A stretch of 64,000 bases of DNA, taken from positions 41,194,488 through 41,258,487 of the forward strand of contig OX381721.1 in the NCBI GenBank assembly GCA_947462335.1, in the 5' to 3' direction. Within the stretch, counting starts at the first letter, position 1, and each line of letters opens with the position of its first letter. The translations under genes and the position numbers were made by a program. This document shows, piece after piece, positions 38,301-50,038 of the stretch. The notes beneath the pieces are model-generated. The model saw only the letters and a program-made list of their open reading frames with translations. It did no database searches and was not told the DNA's origin. This stretch comes from Harmothoe impar. Taxonomy: Eukaryota > Annelida > Polychaeta > Phyllodocida > Polynoidae.

Positions 38301-41300
38301 AAATACACACATTCAGGAGGATTTAGTAACGATAAAGTTAATATGGCTAAAAGGTAGGCGGTGTGTGTCTATTTGTATGTGAGTAGAGGAGGGCCTGAGG
38401 GATAGGGTTTAAATGCCATTCACATTACCTGCATTGCTAAATCCTATAGGTTTGTGACCCTTAAAGCCTCATTGTTGGCCACTTAGATATAGATCCAGGA
38501 TTAAAACGTTATAGAGTACTGTACACCTATTGGTACTTGTAATACAGGTACATGAGCACCAAATGTAATACAAGACCTGGATAAATGGTCATGATAAATC
38601 TAAAAGAACTATTTTGCTGTCTTTTCGTCCCCCATTACATTGTTTATCTATTTTTTATTCTTATTATGTGGTATTACTCTGTCTACCCATTGATATCTCA
38701 TAACAATACAAAACTCACCAAGCTACCTCACTAAGCTTTAAGTAGGACAGAGCAGCTGGAGTATTACGGTAGTAGTAATGGTCTTAAAGGACTACAAAAC
38801 TTGGCCACTGCAGATGTTTGGTGGGACTTTCAGTAATACCCATGTGTCATACCAGTAAATCCCTGGTGACTATTTAGACTATTATTGATAACCAGCACAT
38901 TCATGGGAGAAGGTGGACATGGGTGGCGAGGCAGGAGGCAGGTGTGGGAAGGATTATGATAATGGTGTTAAAGGTAGTAGCACTGGCCAACTCCATGAAA
39001 GGCCATACCTGGCAGACAGATGGCAGAGAAAGGGCATCTGACACTCAATAGGACTTAGCCTGCATGCAGATCTTTGTGAGGAAATTGCATTAACTGTTCT
39101 GAAGTTGGGAGGGCAGATGCCTTCTTGATTGTGATGAATTTATTATAGAAAGGTTAACTGTCATAGATCTGAAGATAACTGAATTCAATGATAAATGGTC
39201 TGTCATGAGTAAGATGTAGTCACCAGATGTGTCTGTTGTTGCTATAGATACTGTTCAAAGAACATAATTAAATGATAGCAGAGTCAAATTCATACTTTTG
39301 CCAGCTCTAGTCTAGGTTTATCTACGTGTTTATATAAACTATCTATATGATGATCTTCAACTCCTTTACATTATGATAGGCCATCTGCTCTGAATATTGA
39401 GCTAACTTTATACACTGTTCAAAAGGACAACAATTGCTAAGTAATGCCACAGTTTTAAGCAATTGGGTACATTGAAAACCAGTTTATAATTTACAACATG
39501 CTATAAAAATATAATTTTGTCTAAGTGCCATATTATAATATCTGTTTAAAAATGTTCCCTAAACTTGTTTGGATACAATATTGGGAGTTCCTTTGAGGCC
39601 CGCACATGGGAAAGATCCAAGATAGAAAAAGTAAATTTGATAATTGATAAGGTTGTATGTTAGATAACCAATTACAGGGGCAAAGTGTTTAACCTCAATT
39701 AAACATTAGATGCTTAACTACCATGATTATAATGTAGATACTACTGACTAAAAGCTGTGCCTGAAAGTGATGCTCCGTATTTCAATATAATAGTTTCTCT
39801 CAGTTTAGATCCATGCCAGACATGTTCATTTATCAATGAGTTTAAATATAATCTCCATTAAGTCTCTTTCTGTAGAACGCCCCCCATCTCTCCATCACGT
39901 ACTTTCTATCTTTTTATGCCCCCTTAAAAGTGCCCATGTCAATATTTTAAAGAGGAAGAAGTGGTATCAAATCACCCAGTATTTGTGCATAAATATAAAC
40001 ATAGGTACACATGTGCTGGCTCTATTTAAACACCTATGGGCGTTTTCATGTCATACCCAATACTTAGCTCACCCCTTCCCTTAGCACATGTCATCTGGTG
40101 TCTGTGCTGCTAGGGTGGTGTAGTTGTGTATTCTCAGGTGTATGCAGGTATAAATATACACACAGCAGCAAACACAGGGGTGAAAACACACCACACTTTT
40201 GGCCATGGCCTATTTTGATCTGTTTACTAGGATTAGCAATGCACACAAAGGAGCCCCATATCATCAGTCTGTGCAAACCTTGGCAATATGTATATTAAAT
40301 ATGTACACTGTAATGGCTTGGGTGTAAAGATGAGGTATATGGTGGTAAGGGGTATGGTTAGGTGAATGTTAAAATGAAGGACTACTGAATTTGTAGACCA
40401 TAGTCAGAATACCTGAGAACTACCCAACTCTAGCCACTATAAATCCTGGTGGACCTCCCACCTTTGTCTCTTGTCTGATCCAGGATTATTTAAGAGGGAT
40501 CTAAGGGAGTTAAGAGGGTGTGGTAACATACCAAGTGTAACACCTTAAATCTCCTTATGTTGACTTAAACATGTATTATTAGACCCACTGTAAGATCTCT
40601 CTAGGAGTGTAGAATGGACTCTATTGTGGTGAATTTAGTTAACATTCCTTGTAATAAAACAAAGATTTAAACTATAGTCTACAACAACTGATCTTTAGAA
40701 TATAATAATTATTGCCCATATAAAGGGAACTATATGCTCTGGCTTAGTTAGAGCACTACCCAAGGTTTAGATTCTGTACGAATACAAAGGAAATCCAGCC
40801 AACTCAGGTAACGAAAGGTGATATTTCTATACCAGCAGACCTCTAGAACCCCCTCCAGGTGATCCTTACACAGAGGTATCGACCCTGGAGGTAGATATAT
40901 CTGGCAGACAGGTAAGGGCAGGTACATGGTAGGTAGGTGGTACATGGGTGTTGACCAGTGACAGATCAATAGCTACATAGTGACTGGGTCCTTGCTGATA
41001 TACTGTACAAATAGACAGGCTGTACACTTATAACAGCCCCCTAGTACCTGATCTATAGAAGGACATGTGTACATAAGCAATGGTAGAATTATAGGCAAAT
41101 GTCATAATGAGACGCACATGGTATGTTGTCATTATGTTTTTTGTCATTAAACTCATTCAGAATACAAAGTGCTTAAATGGGTAGAAATTCGTGATTGGGT
41201 AGACCTTATGGATGGATATGCAATGAGGATGTGAGCTCAAGATCCAGATGCTCAAGATGCAGACCTTATGGATGGATATGCAATGAGGATGTGAGCTCAA

Positions 41301-41706
41301 GATCCAGATGCACATCACCCACTGTCACACCCATCTTCATATTATTCTCTGCATTGCTTGGAAGTTTAATTCTCCCATGAAGCAGTATCAAACTTTTTTT
41401 TGCATTGATCGAAAACTTGATGTATTATTGGTGTCAATATCAATGATGAGCACGATGCCTACCTGTGATGGATTCATACACGTCTGACGTCTTGGACGTA
41501 TCTGATGACGGTTTGTCATAGTGCCTTCCCTCCTCCTCCACCAGAGATCTCCCCAGGTCGGTAGGCATTGGGGGAGGGAAGGGTAGGTCGGCTGGAGGCC
41601 TGTCGGCCGCCGAATACGGTCGGTCGGCGTCGGGACTAGTAAAGGTTTTTGCCGATACCCCACAAATGGGGGTACGTGATCGGCGTTTCCAAGGCATCTT
41701 AATCAT
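19644..41706 (-). CDS. FBXL7: F-box/LRR-repeat protein 7, three-exon gene (join 41706-41463, 22521-21367, 20374-19644)
   Basis: Role (known for the family): the F-box binds SKP1 and links the protein to CUL1 in an SCF E3 ubiquitin ligase, while the leucine-rich repeats choose the substrate. Drosophila Fbxl7 acts in Fat/Dachs planar polarity and growth control; mammalian FBXL7 is linked to Aurora A and survivin turnover. Seen here: the joined exons give 2130 nt, an exact multiple of three, encoding 709 residues. Residues 1-333 are low complexity and Ser/Pro/Gly/His/Gln rich. The F-box lies at about 334-379 (LPDDVIIRIF, then CRSARVCRRWYHL). About eleven cysteine-containing LRRs fill 406-700, and the tail CKRCIIEHTNPGFY closely matches the vertebrate FBXL7 C-terminus. 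Vertebrate FBXL7 is about 491 residues, so the excess is N-terminal. The order of motifs, the linker after DIDADRALKVLTRRL and the C-terminal tail make FBXL7 much more likely than the related FBXL2/FBXL20 group. Exon 1 is the least certain part. Confidence 0.95.
20375..21366 (-). other. FBXL7 intron 2 (992 bp)
   Basis: The intron runs from the GTAAGG donor to the TTTTTAG acceptor. It is AT-rich, and I see no coding frame, repeat element or RNA gene in it. Confidence 0.95.
21367..22521 (-). CDS. FBXL7: FBXL7 coding exon 2: disordered region, F-box and first LRRs
   Basis: This exon codes for residues 82-467. The acceptor is strong: a long pyrimidine tract ending in TTTCCAG, immediately followed by ATACAG. 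The donor is a near-consensus TCAG|GTAAGG at 21367/21366. In order it holds a Ser/Thr-rich part, a glycine run at about 203-222 (GGVGGGVGGGGGGSG), a His/Gln-rich stretch at about 256-316, the F-box at about 334-379, the conserved linker DADRALKVLTRRLSYDTPNVC, and about three LRRs (LSGCEQLTDKGLHTISRRCP, LELQNCVNVTNIALFEVVSKC, HLNVSG). The Gln run is encoded mostly by CAA, seen as TTG repeats on the plus strand near 21815-21865, and may vary in length between individuals. Antisense open frames over this exon are shadows. Confidence 0.97.
22999..23232. mobile_element. MITE with CTGTAAACATAC ends, 230 bp
   Basis: TA at 22999-23000 and 23231-23232 flank perfect 12-bp inverted ends CTGTAAACATAC. 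The interior holds repeated TCCGCGAAAATATG motifs (two tandem copies near 23050-23085) and TCGCGAAAAT near the other end. Elements of this TTTCGCGAA-rich kind are widespread in invertebrate genomes. It lies in intron 1, about 480 bp from exon 2. Confidence 0.7.
28021..28079 (-). mobile_element. Solo pogo/Tigger-like transposon end
   Basis: On the minus strand the sequence begins TACAATGCGACCTCGATAAT and continues with three TAATCCGGC-type repeats. ACCTCGATAATCCGG resembles the terminal repeats of pogo/Tigger elements. No matching opposite end was found nearby, so it is a fragment or chance similarity. Confidence 0.4.
28080..28220 (+). repeat. Purine-rich (G/A) tract
   Basis: The plus strand is nearly all G and A (GGGGAGGGGAAGGG type). 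The overlapping minus-strand frames rich in Pro, Ser and Leu come from this composition and are not genes. Confidence 0.8.
28659..28903. mobile_element. MITE family copy A, about 245 bp
   Basis: The left end is TAACCCTTTGAAGGCCGCAT and the right end, read on the other strand, is TTAACCCTTTAATGGCACCA. The next bases also pair (AGTGCTTTAATG and AGTGCTCTAATG). The interior shares AGTGTATCAA and GAATGCAGC blocks with the copy at 49818. No open frame. Confidence 0.75.
33534..33572. promoter_or_regulatory. CRE-rich hairpin
   Basis: Five TGACG/CGTCA half-sites and a GAGTCA occur in 39 bp, and the outer CATGAC/GTCATG arms are inverted. It is followed by a GC-rich stretch. It may be an ATF/CREB-type enhancer in intron 1; untested. 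Confidence 0.3.
35211..35252 (+). repeat. GT microsatellite (imperfect)
   Basis: A run of GT units interrupted by a few other bases, inside intron 1. Confidence 0.9.
41201..41310 (+). repeat. 60-bp tandem duplication
   Basis: A 50-bp block beginning AGACCTTATGGATGG occurs twice (41201-41250 and 41261-41310) without a difference, joined by CTCAAGATGC. It lies in intron 1, about 150 bp from the exon 1 donor. Confidence 0.95.
41463..41706 (-). CDS. FBXL7: FBXL7 coding exon 1 (inferred first coding exon)
   Basis: This exon codes for residues 1-81 plus the first base of codon 82. The ATG at 41706-41704 is the first in frame after a TAG at 41727-41725 and has A at -3. The peptide starts MIKMPWKRRSRTP, is basic and then proline/aspartate-rich with no domain. 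It ends in YESIT followed by a GTAGGC donor at 41462. The donor leaves phase 1, which is what the exon 2 acceptor needs, giving the junction SIT-D-TVYMIESAHD. There is no recognisable homology to the vertebrate N-terminus (which starts MGANNGK), so the assignment rests on frame, phase and position. An alternative is that another upstream exon is used, or that translation starts at the ATG within exon 2 (VYM). An RNA read across the junction would settle it. Confidence 0.6.
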
Positions 41707-41727
41707 GTTTCCTCCAGTAGGCACCTA

Positions 41728-44700
41728 TTCCTCCAGGGTGGATTAGCTAATGTTTTGTGTGTGTTAGCAGGGTCCTACTGCTGCCATAAGGCAATAATCC
41801 ATATTTGGGTGATGCTCAAGGGGAAGCATGTGAATATAGGGTATGCTGACAGAGAAAGAATCTGTCAGTGTATCAGTGCTATATGATACTTCTGCAGCAA
41901 TTCGGCATCATCATTTACTGATCAGTGCCTGATGTCACAGGGGTGTCAGGGGAATATTGCACAGTAAATAGTACGGAAAATATGGAGATTAACAGCAAAT
42001 TTTACAGCCGAGTATTAACAAGAACACAGCTAATATCCTCAAGGTTTGGTAGCTTCCTCCTGCACATATCACATGACTACTCCTTAGTAGACTGGTGTGT
42101 AGGTGATGGTAGGCAGCTTTAAGGAGGTGACACTATGGTAAATCCTTGTAAAAGTAGCACGACCTCACTCCCTCCTCTCTCTCCCTCTCTGAGGTGTCTC
42201 CACCACCTTCACAACACACACTGAACACACTAATAACTGCCTCCAGTGCTTGTACAAATCCACCCTCCTCCAGTACTTAAAGCCTTGTTAATGCTCTCCA
42301 GTTAATCCAGGCTGCTGATGTTACTGATAGGATGGTGAGGATGTTAACTCCAGTGTACAGTAGCAGTGGTATTAAGAGAGACAGGCCCTGACTGGCTCCA
42401 ATGTCTACTACCACTACCTGTGTGTGCCTGCTCTACCCTCACCTGGCCAGGTGTGACTGACTACCTGTACACTCCTACCTCTCTGTCTCCCCCACCAACA
42501 CCACTCACTCAGAGGAGGGAGGTGGTGGTGCTGGTGGTGCTGTGGTGTTGGTGGTGGGGGAGAGGGGGTCGGGGGAGGGGGTGGAGTTCAGGCGTCAGTG
42601 GTGCTGGAGTGTGTAAGCTACTGTCATCAGCCAACCATAGGTGGAGATGGGTGGTGGTAGGTGGTAGTGGGTGGTGGTGGGTGGTGGTGATAGATGGATA
42701 GTGGGTGATTGGGAGGTGATGGTGGTGATCTTATTTTATATCATCATCATAGAAATAGTTACTATGGTATGGTGTACGCAGCGGTTCTGATGATGGAGAT
42801 ATGCAATGATTGATTTTCTGGTGTTAAAGCTAGTGACATCAGCCTAGTGCTGATGATCAGTGATTCATTGGCACATGCATGGTTCATGATAAGAGTAATA
42901 AAGACCATACACATGCATCAATGCAAAGATGTTCCTCTATTTCATGAGTGACCATGGTAGTCATGACAGTTGGCATTTATATGATGGGCAGTAGATTGCC
43001 TTTGGTGTTGGGTTGAGCTGTGGGTTGTGGGGATGACTCGATTCAAGTGGTTGGGATAGTTGTTCGCAGTATATATCGACTGTATATGTAAATACTGCTT
43101 TATCTTTTTACATGTACAAAATAAGCACATAATATATCACGGTCCTCAACATGTTTTACGACCAACATTCCTGACCATAAAGTTCACAACTCAACCAACT
43201 CTCCTATTTTTCCTTCCTTCTATGTTGTCCTTTTTGTTCTTATTACCTTCATGTGCCCAATAATTATTCTTACTAGCAGTTGTAATATTTATAAACCTAT
43301 TACACCCCCTTTTTAGGCAGATAAACTCGCAACATATACCCATATTCCATATCATCAGTTTTTGCAATTGTTTACTGTGACTTTTTGACAGTTGGCCTAA
43401 ATATCATACTGATTATTCTATTTATTTCAAAGATGAATAGTATTACCATGCAATTTTAATATACTTTTATGACATTTGATACAGCCAGTCTGATTTTAAT
43501 TGACAGTTTTGATATGAATGACAAGAAGCAATTAGGTGTCACACTGGCGCCACCTATACGGACGTCCTATGGTGAGCGTCACCTGAACTAATCCCCCCCC
43601 CCTTCCTAACACCCCCGCCCCTACCCCCCCACAGTTTTGTTATGTATACCTGCACAGAACATTACTTCTGACGTCTAGCACCCCTGTGGATTCCCTGCAT
43701 TTGAGATTTTCCGCCGAATTTAATTATTTTGTAATCCCTCTTACGCCTGGCTCCCGTTGACAAGTATACAGCTGAAGTAGGCATACGTTAACTGTGCATC
43801 CAGGCCTGAGAGGATCGGTGGGGGGAGGGGGGGGGGCTAGGTCGTTGTATGGTAGATGGTATCAGCTATAATACTTGTTGCATTAGTTTCAGTGGTAGCA
43901 GTTATATTTTCCTAATCTTGATTTAGCTTTAAGCCTATATTTACAGATCAATATCAGCTTAATGGTGAAATGCAAATCACTTAACAGTTACAACCAGAGA
44001 TAACTGTCATTTCACACTTTAAATATTTAAAGAGACGTCCATTGGGTGAAAATACTGACAATTAAGCAATACCTATATTATTGATGACAATTGGTATTGA
44101 CATTATTGTGTTGATCAATGTGTAAACTGATGGGGAATGGGGGGGGGGCAATAGTTGATGTTTTGTGGTGTATTGTGGTTTAAACTTGTTCTGTCTAGAC
44201 TGTGGTTATCAATTTCATCCACCTGCCTGCGTAACACCCAACACACATGCAAGCTCACATGCATGCATATTTGGTACATTGTGAACACTAACCGACTATG
44301 GATAAATACAAGTCATGTAGTGGCAATGGAAGTGACCCATGGTGAGCTAGGGTCCAGAGATTTCATTGAATGGACAATACTGGTCCCCAGTTCAGGGACT
44401 TTATACTCAGATATAAGCAGTGGTAGTATATACCGGTATGCAGGGACATGTGGATACTATGTCTCGTCGAGGATCATGGTTCAGCCCTTGGTAACATGCA
44501 CGTATCTCTTTTTCCGTTGAATCCTATCCTACACTACTGTATTTAGAATTTATTCTACTTCCTCTAACGTTCACTATGTAACTTGATCAAAGTACCCACC
44601 ATTATCCACACACAATATATAAAGATGAAAAGTTACATACATACAGGCGCGTGTACTTTTGCAGTAAAAGCAATATCACAGTTTTCTCACCCCTCTTTGA

Positions 44701-47700
44701 TATCAATTCATGCACTTTGCTTTGTGGAAAAGCAAAATGCACGTGGAGGGGAGTGTGAGGGGCTCTATGAACCCCTTGATGTAGGTGAGCTGCTCAGGAG
44801 CACTCTCTGTTTCTCACAGCCCCCGGGTATAGCACATATTGCATGTATAACAGGTCTGACAGGAACGTGCCATGCATTGTGTGCAGGGCGTTACCAGTTT
44901 AGTGTCAGCCACACAAACAATGCCCCCGCAGCATCCATTGGCATTGGTGTCAGTCAGTATAAGCTTATGATTATAGGCTACTGATGTTTTGATAATAAAG
45001 AGTTCCAAATAACTGATACAATCATCAAATTATCCTAAATTGGTCTTATAGTATTAGGGTTTTATTACTGAGGTTTACTGTCATATTTCCACCATACCAC
45101 AATCTCTTCCCTTAACATCCTCCATCAGTATTGATATCTTTAATTTGTTTCCATTAAATTGGGTTTAAAAAGCTAAGATTATTGAGTCAGATCTTTTTCT
45201 TTTTCTTTCTGAACCCCACTTTTTAGAATTCCTGAAAAAGGCCAACCCTGTTTTAGAGAGCCCTCCTTTAAGAGGAAAAACCATCATGGAACTACTATGG
45301 AATTAGACCACATTAATTTTACCAGTTTATCTAAGTATGTTTATATATAGGCACAGAACCAGGCAGCCCCCGGCTATCAGAAGACAGCCTCAAAGTACAG
45401 GACTCACCTGGTGGCACTGAACTGTCTGATGAATATGCAGACCCAGACATCAGTCATTGTTTCTACCCCCCCCCCCCCCACACACACCTAACCCAACATG
45501 CATCAGTCAGCTCCCCCCCCCCCCACAGCCTGCCCTGCATACAATAATACTCCTACCTGCATGTAACCATGGCAACGCGCCATTATGACATGTAGGTTGT
45601 GGTGATTATGAGAGAATCATTATAATCATAATATTCAGTGCAGGCCTGTGCTGAATGCAAATGGGTGGGCGAGGTCATTGTCTAGGCACGCTTAGCAAGG
45701 TTGTGTCAAGGTGGGGTAATGGTTGGGGAGGGTGGAGGTGGGAGAGGGGGGTAATGGGGGGGATATTGGGAGGGTGTATTTGGGGTTGGGACTATACTGG
45801 ATGGGTGTTGGGGAAATGGGGGGTATTTAAGGGAAGATTAAGTGTGTTTTGGTGAGATGCCGCCAGGTGTTGGGGATCTTGGGTTCTTTGATGTCGGGCA
45901 CCTATGGTATAGTCTGCTGGAGGAGAACCTTAAGGAGAATGTACATAAGCCTATAACAGATTGAAGGGCGGCTGGGAAGGGGGTTCCACAATAGGGGTTG
46001 CTTTAATTAGGGCTTTGACCATGGTAGCAGGTGTGTGGTAAGTAAGATTCATGAATTCACAGAACTTAAGGCATTCTTTGGTACATGGCGATAATAGGGG
46101 GAACATGGAAGTGATGGGGCTGATATTGGGGTTGTGACTTTGTGAATATTGGGGCAGGTGGTGGGGGAAGTGGAGTGACATTTGGGTTCAGATTAAGTCG
46201 GTCTACACAGGGCTCGGGAGGTTGACAGGTGGATAAGATGCATGGATTCATGCTTGGGTGCAGCGGCAGTGGTAGAACACTGGAGAAGGGGAGGGGTGGC
46301 ATATGCCTATGGAGATCTACGTGGGTTATGGGGAGCTAGTATTCACAGAGTAATCAAAACAACATTAGCAGAGTTAAGACCTGGGTATTAAATAGCCACT
46401 GGGTGTTTGTATAACGGTGTGGAGGGGATACAGGCCTTGGGGGTCGTGGCTAGGGGCAGGGGATGCAGGATGAATGGTCCCATATCGATTTTTCTGGACA
46501 CAGGAGGAAGTAGTGTGTCAAGGGAGGGAGGTGGAAGGAGAGAGTTAGTGGCAGTCATAGGTGAGACAAGGTATACCTAAAAGTAGATTCTTACTTATAT
46601 AGCTGTCCTTGACAAGAATTTGACTATGGAATATGACAACTTCAAAACGTGCATGTGTGGTCCTGCATACTAGTGTTGATAAGGTATACAATCCCCTTTG
46701 ACAATATTCCCGGTTATAACAAGCAAAACATAACAGCATACTTCTTATATACCGGTAATCATGATTGGCAGTTCGATAGTTAAAACATTAAACAACAAAA
46801 AACAGAAGCAAATACTGTGAACAATATAACAACAGCTAGCTGTTCATAGTTTGGTGTAAAAGCTTTGTTGCACCAGTTATCAACACCAAAACAGTGCCGA
46901 CCTTACCCTGGATGTGACAACACATGGGTAGCACCGTGCCAGGAGTCTCCGCATCACACTGTGACGAGTGACAGCAACAACGTGTCACAAAGTCAAAACC
47001 AGCTGCCTCTTCCGGAAGGGTGGGGGATGGTGGGGGGGGGGGGGTACGGGTGGTTAATACAGGTAAGGTCGGACCCAAGTTGGGCACAGAAGGGTATGGG
47101 ATGAGAAGGTATTGAGTAGGACACCTTGTACACTTTTTTCATTTTTAATCATTTTATTTTGAGGTGGGGGAGGGGCCTTATTCGAATGGATAAAGGCATT
47201 ATATTAATTCACTTCTGATGCATGGAAATTATATTCCATATGTATGCATGATAATACCGCTCATGCATAGTTTATAATACCAGGTGCCAGAAAGTTTGCA
47301 TTTATAAGACTATCCTCATCTGACCCTTACTCCAAACAGCAGCCTTTATTCCAAAACCCTTAATGTTGTGGTGTACCCGATGACATGGATGTGGCGGGTA
47401 TTGTAGTGGATATATTAGCATGAGACATGGCGTGATGGGAGACAAGGGTTCTTTTCAGCATGCTATCTTCCTTGTATGTCACCCAGTAAAGGTTGTGCGA
47501 ATGCTTTGCTATGATGATAATCTTAGTAACGTAGAGATGTATCTCGCCTTATGATTTGTGATTCAGATCCCAGTGGCTTATCTACATTTTTTGTATATTA
47601 AACCCACCGTCAGTCTCAGGTAATATGATATAAGCCAAACAAAATTGAATGTATTTTGTTGTTGATAAAATGGTATAATATTACCAATTAAGTTAAGTCA

Positions 47701-49790
47701 CATAGTTATAGCATCTTTATACCATTTACATTATATAGATCTCAAACTAGCAAACACGTAGATCAAGTATATATGTTTCTATGGTTACCAGCAGAATGTG
47801 CCCTCATGTATAATGCACGTCAGCCATTTTGATTGGGCTTATTGGGGTGTAGCCTGATCAGCTGACAAGGTTTTTGGGGTGTTATATTGGTGAACTTGTG
47901 GTGATTGTAAGGTCATACACAATGGTGACCCTGTCAAGGTCATCCCGCTTCACTGCACCCTTATACATTGACTACAAACAGGCATTTGATGCTGTTCAGC
48001 CATAACCTTTCATAAGGCAAAAAAACGCCATCCCTAACCAGGACCCCCTTCTCCTACATATACCCAATCTCCCCAGACCCTGTGAATGGTTCTCGTATGA
48101 ATGACCCAGGTAAAGTTTAATGATTATGAAATGTATTGCAGGGTGTGGAGGAATTCTAAGAGGTACATTGTTGTTTTGGTGGTTTGGGGGTAGGTTGAGG
48201 TTACTGAGGTTTTTGCTGATATAAAAGAACCATTTATAAAGAATCTCGAGGGGCGTGTGAATGTGATGTAAACTGTTGGAGGTTCATTTAATGTCCTCCC
48301 TATTACCTCACTTGTCCTTCATCTCAGAGCACCCTCTTTTGTGATAGATTCGAGATGGATTTCCTGGTTTATTAGCTGCATCAGTGGAACTTTTTCTGAT
48401 CAACTCTATATCTAGAAAACCTTCTTGTTCATTCATCCAAGAGACTTCGAATGAAAGAGACAGAGGCTGAGAGTGAGGGATAGATAAATGGAGTGAAAGA
48501 GAGAAAGATAGACGTGGTTGAGTATTATATTGCATAACATGCATTGTCCGCCCTCAACCCATTTTTTAAAAAAAATCAAAGATATGCCAAACATACCTGA
48601 ACTAAGAGTGCATATAGAACAGTGTCTAGACTTTAACAAGTCACAGATTGAAGGCTACAACTAATCTACTTTTAACTTTGAAGACGTCTGGGTGGAAAGT
48701 GAAAAATAAAGGCTCCAGTTTGTAATTTTTCCACCATCAATCATGTTGACATTCAAAGGACACTTTACCCCCTCTCCATGGTGAATTGTGACATGGAGAG
48801 TTGACCAGGGAGTACAAAGGAGTTACATAGGTTAATGCTGGTTGATTGATATGCAAAATGAAGGAAAGGCTATAGATGCCACTGAAAAGAATTCTGATCT
48901 CACTTTCAGGTTGCTGCAACCATATCTAGGTTGCAAAGCTTGTGTATGCATATAAAAATAGTTATGTATAGAAAGTAGAAAACATGAAAGAAAGTAGTCT
49001 CAAAAAAATACAACAACATATCTACTTAAGGATTGCACCTCCAGCTATGAACTGAGCCACCGGTAACCTTAGCCTTAACCTGCAGTACTCTGAACGTTAA
49101 CCCTTCATAAGTTGAACAATTGCTCGATGATAACTATGACAACTATACTAGCCCCGTCCCTGTTTTTAACTTTTTCTTATTAAGATTTTCACTTTTGTTA
49201 CATTATTTAGCTTTTATGTGGAGCTTAAACATAGCATATTAACTTCCAACCAACTAGACCCAGTATGTTTGAATCAGGTTATTTAGAATTTAGAATTACG
49301 TTTTAATTCGAATAAGCTCACGAAATTATCAAAATAAGGGGGGTATTATGAAGTAAATATTAAAAAAAGCCCCTCAATACACCATGGCTAAATGAGAGCA
49401 ACCCCATGTCTGAAAATTAAAGTAGCGAAAGGAAGTATTAACAAGTTGGCTATCTCGGTCTTGGTTTTGTTAATGTTGGGAGGAAAACGGCGCCGTTTAG
49501 ATCCTGCAAAAGGCCTGGAGACACAGTGCAAGTCCCTAAATATGACTTAAAGATGGAGTTCTACCTGGGAGAAAGAGAAGAAGATGAGAATCAGGACCTG
49601 GTAGTAGTGCAGGAGAAGAGAAGGGGGAGGGGAGGTAAAAGACCACAAAGCAATGAAGGCATGCTTGTTCTAACGTCGTCCATGACAAATTACTAAAAGG
49701 CTGGGGGCAAGCATACCCACCATGCCTCCAGTGTGAGAGTTCAGCAGGGTGTTCAACACACACTTAGGTCTGCACACACTGAGGATATTG
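41728..49790. other. Region upstream of FBXL7 exon 1; no recognised gene
   Basis: The first part should hold the 5' UTR and promoter if exon 1 is right. A CT-rich tract at 42165-42195 (GAGA on the minus strand) and GGTGGT-rich sequence at 42520-42715 are the only compositional marks. Farther out are C/G homopolymers (about 43590-43630, 43820, 45467-45525, 47030), a G-rich stretch at 45655-45830, and an ATG-less open frame at 45332-45547 discussed in the findings. Confidence 0.45.
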
Positions 49791-49816
49791 GGGGGGGGGG
49801 GGGGGGGGGGGGGGGG
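49791..49816 (+). repeat. Poly-G run, 26 bp
   Basis: Twenty-six G in a row directly abut the left end of the neighbouring MITE copy, and may have arisen at its insertion site. Length is likely to vary between reads. Confidence 0.95.
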
Positions 49817-49817
49817 C

Positions 49818-50038
49818 TAGCCCTTTAAGGACCGCATGGTTCTTTAATGCGCAATGCAATGCAGCCTTGGAGAGTGATTCACCAGTGCAACATTCATGTA
49901 TAATGCCGAACCTTCTGGAGTGTATCAACCCCGTAGGGTTGGGATGATGCCTAAATGCAGCCCTGGTGAGTTGCTCGTCATGGCAGCATTCAGGCATCAT
50001 GGCGACCAATAGACATTATGTGGCCTTTAAATGGTTAA
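49818..50038. mobile_element. MITE family copy B, about 220 bp
   Basis: The ends are TAGCCCTTTAAGGACCGCAT and, reversed, TTAACCATTTAAAGGCCACA. Internal blocks GTGTATCAA-CC, AGGGTTGG and AATGCAGC match copy A, and ATCATGGCGACCAA matches copy C. Confidence 0.75.

Larger units (their letters stand above)
22522..41462 (-). other. FBXL7 intron 1 (about 18.9 kb)
   Basis: This long intron between the inferred exon 1 and exon 2 has no other gene that I can recognise. Visible contents are a 230-bp MITE at 22999-23232, a purine-rich tract at about 28080-28220 with a pogo-like transposon end beside it, a copy of a MITE family at 28659-28903, a CRE-rich hairpin at 33534-33572, a GT repeat at 35211-35252, and a 60-bp tandem duplication near the 5' donor. 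The rest, including 23.3-27.9, 29-33.5 and 35.3-41.1 kb, looks like ordinary unique AT-rich sequence with short stray open frames. Confidence 0.6.

Noticed and set aside
42366..42701. 111-codon frame rich in Val, Trp and Gly
   Set aside because: Low-complexity GGTGGT sequence; no domain.
44155..44984. Two successive plus-strand frames of 121 and 133 codons
   Set aside because: No recognisable domain, no conserved motif, no convincing splice pattern linking them; lengths are within chance for a 64 kb window.
46865..47104. Frame with QLPLPEGWGM, resembling the start of a WW domain
   Set aside because: The similarity stops after the first tryptophan and runs into a G-rich repeat; the second Trp and Pro of a WW domain are absent.
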